From NCBI GenBank assembly GCA_022818135.1, contig JAFMSR010000019.1:36270375-36334374 (forward strand): a stretch of 64,000 nt of DNA. Direction: 5' to 3'. The notes beneath the pieces are model-generated. The model was not told the DNA's origin, did not search any database, and saw nothing but the letters and a program-made list of their open reading frames with translations. Each line of letters opens with the position of its first letter. The stretch's first letter is position 1. Made by a program: the position numbers and the translations under genes. Of this stretch, positions 58,261 through 64,000 are shown piece by piece. This stretch comes from Saxidomus purpurata (lineage: Eukaryota > Mollusca > Bivalvia > Venerida > Veneridae).

Positions 58261-61200
58261 GAAAATATAACGATTTCTTTTGTATTAAAACATACATATT
58301 GTTTTGAAATTAACAGTTTTCTATGACCTGTTTATTTCCAAAATACCCCGCTTGAGTTATGTATTGATTTTCTGCAGCTTTGCCAATTATGCGCCGGATT
58401 TCAGACATGTCTAGCGGAGTTTCCGGCGCATATATTAAGCACAACCTCTGACAATAGGTTCAAATGCTATAAATACAGTTTCTTTTGTTTCCGATATAAA
58501 ATCGTTTAGCTATACCTTATTTCGATTTCCAATTGTTCACGTCTTGCAAGACTATCATTTATTTTGGATACGAACATAAAATAGAGATAAAACAGGGTGT
58601 AATCCAAGATGCAAATAACTCTGGTAGTATGACTGGAACATGTGGCGTAAACAACACATACCTGCTAGTAGGCATGCAATACCCCCCCCCACACACACAC
58701 ACACACTAACTTTTGTTTCAAGTAATACTTCATAATTATTTAGTCTTACATGGATTAAAATCACCTGAAGTTAATCCTTTTTACGACTGAACATTAAACA
58801 AAAAGAAAAGCTTGTATTGGAATGGCTTTTAAACACGGATAAATGGCACTTTATTTCAATATAGACTACATTTGATTAGAACTCCGAGAAACACCGGTTA
58901 TTTGCAATATTCATACACATTACTCAATAAAACGGAAAGGAACATAATGAATTAAAGTTTTGACTGACACGGACAGGAACATAATATTCATTTATCTATA
59001 TAAAACATATAAGATGTATATTTTGAGTGTTAAAACATGCTTTATTTTCAGTTACGAGTCAACAAGCATGTACCATGTTGAAATATATATTACCTCTCGC
59101 TTGACTATGTCACCCTTTATCAGGTAAATTTCTCTTACGCCGGTGTTACAAGCCAGTCTGGATAAATCGGCAGTTGACTGATCAAAAGGCGATATAACTC
59201 GAAAACAATAAAGGTTACTAATCCGCCGAATAAATCAATCCAGACTATAAAACTCAAATTTGATGCCATAACTCTACAGATTCAAAATACGGCTTCAAAA
59301 CGTAATTATTAAATTGTGTTATGAATATGCATATCATTATATATCAAACAACGCAACACATGCTTCGAAATATCTTCAGGTTTCTGTTTCATCGGTATTA
59401 GGTGTAAAAAACCTTTGAGTATGATGAATAAAGTAGTGTTGATGTTATCTGAGGATGGAGAATATTTTAATAGCTTAGACTAAGCCCTCTACGTGCAAAT
59501 TACGGTATACTAAGCTGCAACTGGTAAGAAACACTGCTTTATTGGTGAACTTATAGTTAAATAATTCATTCTCGAGCTAATCGAGAACAACTAACACAGT
59601 AAAACATAATTTTGCAAGTGTGTGTGCTTCATGTCGACTAGCGTCAGCGTCACGAATGTAAAAAAATTGTAAATCTATTTCAAAATTGTTCAGCGTCAAG
59701 AAAGTAAAAAAATTGTAAATCTATTTGAAAATTGTCCAGTCTCTGTTTAAGTGTTATACTACCGTGCAAAGCGTTTTGTCATAAGGAAATTACAGTTACA
59801 AAAAGCCGTATTATTGAATCATATTTGAAAAACCTCATTCATTCAATAGGGCTATGAATGTGTCGCCAACTGTCTTTTGTTTATTTATGTGGATATCATG
59901 ATTTCTAAAATGGTATACAAATGGCTGTTAATCCTTCCAACTACCAACACACTCACAGGAGAAACGGAACTTGACAAAACTGTCCACATCAACAGTTCGA
60001 TTGCTTTTCAACCAAAGCAAAGATTGAATTACCTCAACATGTAAATATTAATGCCCTAGATTAAAACACACCGTAACCAAGAGATTTACAGAAAACGGAT
60101 GTAATATGTGTTATTGCCATTCAATATACTTCCTCATCAATAGTGTGCACTCATGTAAATCTGTAGTAAAACCTTACCTGTACTGCATAGCACAACTCTG
60201 TAACGTGATATGTGTGCCCACATTTTAACATAAATCTGAATATATCCATATTTTGCAACATAACTGTCATAATAAATTTAAACATAAATGTGATCCTAAA
60301 GCTAGCACAGTTATTTTTTTTTTTTACTTTTCTCTAAATGATCAAAAGTCAATTAAATCTAACAAGTTTATCCTGTAATTTTGCCAGTTCATATATACAT
60401 CTTTGCGATTATAATTATTAAACTCGTGCAGGACATCTAATTATTGTATAAAGTGAAGCAACCTAAGGTTGCAATCATTTTGTCACTTTCATGACTTTGC
60501 ATTCTATTGGAGATGAATAAAGAGATGATTCCAATCTATTGGTGTTTTTACACATATTGCGTTACCTTAAAATGCAAATTTACAACATTATTAATACGTG
60601 TCTAGAAAGTATATAACATTGATTGTTGTTTGAGTATCTATATAATGGTTTCATTTTTTGTCACATTATTTTACCAATGTAAAAGATAAGAAGATTTATT
60701 TTGGTATGGAGTACATACATGGCTAAAACAAACATGAATGCAATAAAACAATATCACAACATGAACATAATAACCATGGCATGCACACCGACACCAGGGA
60801 TAACACAAAAAAGAGTAAACACTTATTTCCTTTGTGGTCCCTTTGTGTTGGTGGCATGGCAGAGAGAGGCAATGAATCAATGTACAGTAATCAGTATCAC
60901 AGAATATCACATAATTTAAATATCACAAATTGCTTTAACATTTATATTTATCACATATTTTACTTGAATCTTATCACAAAATAATTATTTAATTTAATGT
61001 AATTATCACATTTCATTTCTGTGAGACAGTAATTATATCACATGAAAATATCACAGTATTGGCTGACGATTAAAATGCCTACATCTTATTTATGTAACAA
61101 GCTGTGTAAATGCATTTAAAAAAACGAAAGTGGAAGCTCTAAGAAACATTCAACTATATGAACCATACCAAAATTATACATGTCATACATAACTAAATTC
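58260..61200. other. Intergenic stretch, minor repeats only
   Basis: A C run plus short AC repeat at 58681-58706, a 46-bp tandem pair at 59645-59736 (CAGCGTCACGAATGT and CAGCGTCAAGAAAGT units) and repeated ATATCACA words at 60895-61055. No gene recognised. Confidence 0.45.
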
Positions 61201-61216
61201 AATAAAAAAAATAAAA

Positions 61217-61690
61217 TTACTTCAAATTATCTAAGAACTGTTTTTTAACAGCAACCTTAAAAGCAGAGAGTTTAGTGATGTTTGCGATCTTATGAGGTAA
61301 TCTGTCCCACAAAGTGCAACCCATAAAGCAAAAGGATTTGGACCCAAAACTCTTTACCTTAGGAATAGCAAAGGCACCTTTATTACTAAGTCTTGTGCTA
61401 TAATTATGAACATTCTCTTGGGACACAAAATGGTCACCCATGTAAACTGGGGCTTAACCATTTTTGATCTTGAACACATGACATAGAATATTCTGTTATA
61501 CACGTTCTTTAACAGGTAGCCAATTGAGTGTTTCTGAAATGTTCTGCATCTATATGACTTCTACAGTTTAAATCCAGTACAAACCTCATTAACTTGTTCT
61601 GAGTTACTTGTAACTTATGTTTTAAAACTTGTGTCAGAACATTGTACTAAATAGAACAGGCACAGTCAAAATGGCACTGCATCAGGGACA
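61217..61690 (-). pseudogene. LINE fragment, 5'-truncated RT C-terminus
   Basis: From its 5' side: QVTQNKLMRFVLDLNCRSHI, then HFRNTQLATC, then an open block from MGDHFVSQENVHNYSTRLSN to FKVAVKKQFLDNLK. This order (QNKxxRFxL..RSHI..EHF....NTR.S....LPRV.SFGxKSFxFxG..LW..LP) is the end of a CR1-type RT. Two stops. A different family from the copy at 13-17 kb. Confidence 0.72.
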
Positions 61691-61707
61691 TGACCAGTAA
61701 TGTTTTA

Positions 61708-61871
61708 TTATGCTCTAATTCAGTTCCCTCAAACGAGCATAAATCATTTATAACCTATATTTTCGCTACCATGTGTCTTCCTAAAACCATTACCTATATA
61801 CCATACTTTCATTATGGATTAATAAAAACAAAACACTTATTTCAAGGGATGAGGCCCGTCAGCCAACTGTC
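61708..61871 (+). repeat. 164-bp exact direct repeat, copy 1
   Basis: Identical to 62677-62840 at a constant offset of 969 bp with no mismatch or gap that I could find. Starts TTATGCTCTAATTCAGTTCC and ends CCCGTCAGCCAACTGTC. It begins 17 bp from the truncated end of the LINE fragment. Confidence 0.9.
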
Positions 61872-62676
61872 AAGTTTATTTCCGCAAACGCTACACATAC
61901 ATGTACATTCGTTACAACCAGTATATCAAAAATGCATTGATTGCCAAAAATAACATTAATCAATACCAGAAACGTAATTGGACTGTAAACATGCGCAATT
62001 GTTTGCATGATGAATATAGAAATTTAATGCCAAAGTCAGGTTAATGCTGCGAGCGGGCTACCCAACCCTACTCCGTCTTGGGAGGGGGAGGTAGGAGAAT
62101 CCATGCTCAAGACCAGCGAAGACCTCTCAAGTCCCCTGACATACCCAAAATGTTAATGCCGAAAATTAGGCGAACGTTCATAAACACATCCCCAATTAAT
62201 GAGGAAATATGAAACGACTTACACAACATATCATGCGTAGTTCATGAAATAATCCTCGTTAAAACAGTATTTTACATGCTTCTAAATGTTACCGTCGACG
62301 GACATGAAACAATGACCGCTTTATATACATATTATAATCACTTGTTTTAACTATATAACTGTTCGTTGTAAGACATGAATTGCAAATAAAAATTTGTAAT
62401 GCGCAGCACTTTGAAAATGAAAAATCCGGCTCTGGGGATGTCTTTAACAATCTATCAGCAGATGATATCTGAAAACACAAAAACAATTGTCATAACAGAA
62501 CATATGGCACATAAAATCTTTTTGTAAAATTTGAGTGTAAACGATCTGGCGACGAAACCTCGAATGGCTCTTCAATACCCATTACACACTATATCAACTA
62601 TCATCACGTGATTCTTTTCCCGCCTGCTATGCACGAGTACATTCTTAAGGTAGCTCCAACCCGCTAATAAATTCAT

Positions 62677-62840
62677 TTATGCTCTAATTCAGTTCCCTCA
62701 AACGAGCATAAATCATTTATAACCTATATTTTCGCTACCATGTGTCTTCCTAAAACCATTACCTATATACCATACTTTCATTATGGATTAATAAAAACAA
62801 AACACTTATTTCAAGGGATGAGGCCCGTCAGCCAACTGTC
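62677..62840 (+). repeat. 164-bp exact direct repeat, copy 2
   Basis: Second copy; the flanks differ from copy 1 on both sides. No TG..CA ends or obvious target duplication, so an LTR reading is not supported. Confidence 0.9.
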
Positions 62841-62959
62841 GAAACATAAAGAACGGGGAAAAAGTAAACAGTGTATACTGATTCATGTATAAATGCCTTG
62901 ATAGGCAAAAGCCATACATTAGGTGTATCATCTTTTGATTAAAGCTTATATCAAAACAA

Positions 62960-64000
62960 TTCAGCATGACAAACGGGGCCATGTGCTCCTCTTTTCTCTA
63001 ATTACTTTCTTTATCTCTCTCTTTCAAACTATAAATAACCCATCACATCAGTATTAAAGTTCAATATAATAACATGAGCGTAGCAAACGGGGCCACTTTC
63101 TTTTCACAAGGCAAACAGGGCCTCTTTTCTCTATTTTTTGTTTTTGTTTTCTTTATTACAAACATATTAATAATATATATAATTAATTTCATAAATAAAA
63201 TCGGGACTATCTGCTCATCTTTTCTCTCTTATACTATAAATAAAGCTCATAATATGGCAAACGGAGACTTTCTCTCTAACACTATCAATAATGCTAAACA
63301 ATGAATAATCGACCATATCATAATTAAAGTTCAATATAATAACATGAGCGTGGCAAACGGGGCCACTTTCTCCTCACAAGGCAAACGGGGCCTCTTTACT
63401 TTTTTTTTTTTATATATCTATTATTATTACTATATTAACAATATATAATTATTTTCATAAATAATACTTCAATATCAAAAACCGGAGTCATCTGCTCATC
63501 TTATCTCTCTTATACTCTCAATAATGCTCATGAGCAATCAAGGTCTCTTATGTCTCTTGTACTATCAATAATGTTCATGAAAAGGCAAACGGGGCCTCTT
63601 TCCTCTTATACTATCAATAATACTATGACAAGGCAAAAAATGCATCCTTTCTCTTAAAACTATCAATAATGCTCAGGACGAATCGTACAGGGCATCTTTT
63701 CTCTCTTTTACTATCAATATTACTCATAACAAGGCAAATGGGGCCTTTTCTCTGTCTTATACTATACGGAATGCTTATGAGGCAAACAGAGACCTCTTTA
63801 TTCTCTAGTGCTATCAATAATGCCCATGACTAGGCAAGCAGGGCCTCTTTTCTCTGTTATTCTATCAATAATGCAAAATGTCCCTTTTCTCTCATTTACT
63901 AAAAATAATGCTCATGACAAGTCAAATGGGGCCTCCATTCTCTTATATTATCAAAAATGCTCATGACAAGGCATATGGGGCCTCTTCTCTCTTATACTAT
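62960..64000 (+). repeat. Degenerate minisatellite, about 55-70 bp unit, runs off window
   Basis: More than a dozen units of the type CATGACAAGGCAAACGGGGC - CTCTTTTCTCTCTTATACTA - TCAATAATGCT, with length varying by internal deletions. The segment 63120-63200 has a longer T- and A-rich insertion shared with 63400-63470, so a higher-order unit near 290 bp (63074 and 63344 both start AACATGAGCGT) is also present. The frames across it are by-products. Confidence 0.75.

Noticed and set aside
61708..62840. Small LTR retrotransposon (TRIM)
   Set aside because: The direct repeats are exact but lack TG..CA ends, a primer-binding site and target duplication.
63074..63304. 76-residue hydrophobic frame
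   Set aside because: Lies within the degenerate minisatellite and an AT-rich insertion; composition explains the hydrophobicity.

Overview
The window looks like a stretch of a bivalve mollusc nuclear genome, quite possibly a venerid-type clam. It is AT-rich and intron-dominated. Spliced exons have GT..AG borders. It is crowded with the dispersed repeats typical of bivalves: ends reading ACAAGAGCTGTCC or ACAAGAGGGCCAT, tails with GACGGACGGAC, tRNA-derived SINEs, CR1-like LINEs and a long AC microsatellite. There is no bacterial-style gene packing. Most open frames are by-products of repeats. The species assignment is an inference from repeat style and protein families.

Layout. 1-4 kb: no gene; a dispersed repeat that hosts a 43-bp minisatellite and a 321-bp Harbinger-type MITE. 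4.4-12.5 kb, minus strand: a broken multi-exon gene joining a Mutator-like transposase domain to a DEDDh (DnaQ/PML-like) exonuclease; nine exons can be traced, with in-frame stops and frameshifts, and its introns hold SINEs, a 166-bp-period repeat element and the AC microsatellite. 13.2-17.6 kb, minus strand: a dead CR1-like LINE whose N-terminus carries a 2A-like motif and a PHD finger, followed by endonuclease and reverse transcriptase remnants; a 1,039-bp TIR element sits precisely inside its RT with a 7-bp target duplication. 18.2-19.6 kb: two facing arrays of a 21-bp minisatellite forming a 1.4-kb inverted repeat. 20.2-42.5 kb, plus strand: the one apparently intact gene, an IFI44/IFI44L-like GTPase in five visible exons with introns up to about 10 kb. 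Those introns contain inverted repeat-element copies, an RFX X-box-like motif cluster at 30.6-31.7 kb, a second LINE relic at 35.7-37.1 kb and two unassigned ORFs. 42.5-64 kb: no intact gene; a nested repeat, a THAP/DDE transposase relic near 49-50.8 kb, LINE C-terminal fragments at 53.4 and 61.2 kb, degenerate satellites, an exact 164-bp direct duplication and a minisatellite running off the right edge.

Functionally the window holds one probable immune-type GTPase gene set in a thick layer of transposon debris. The two most unusual pieces are the transposase-exonuclease fusion and the long inverted minisatellite. The 2A-PHD LINE and the precisely inserted TIR element (with a near-palindromic junction of the same TIR at 44.3 kb) are the best mobile-element stories.
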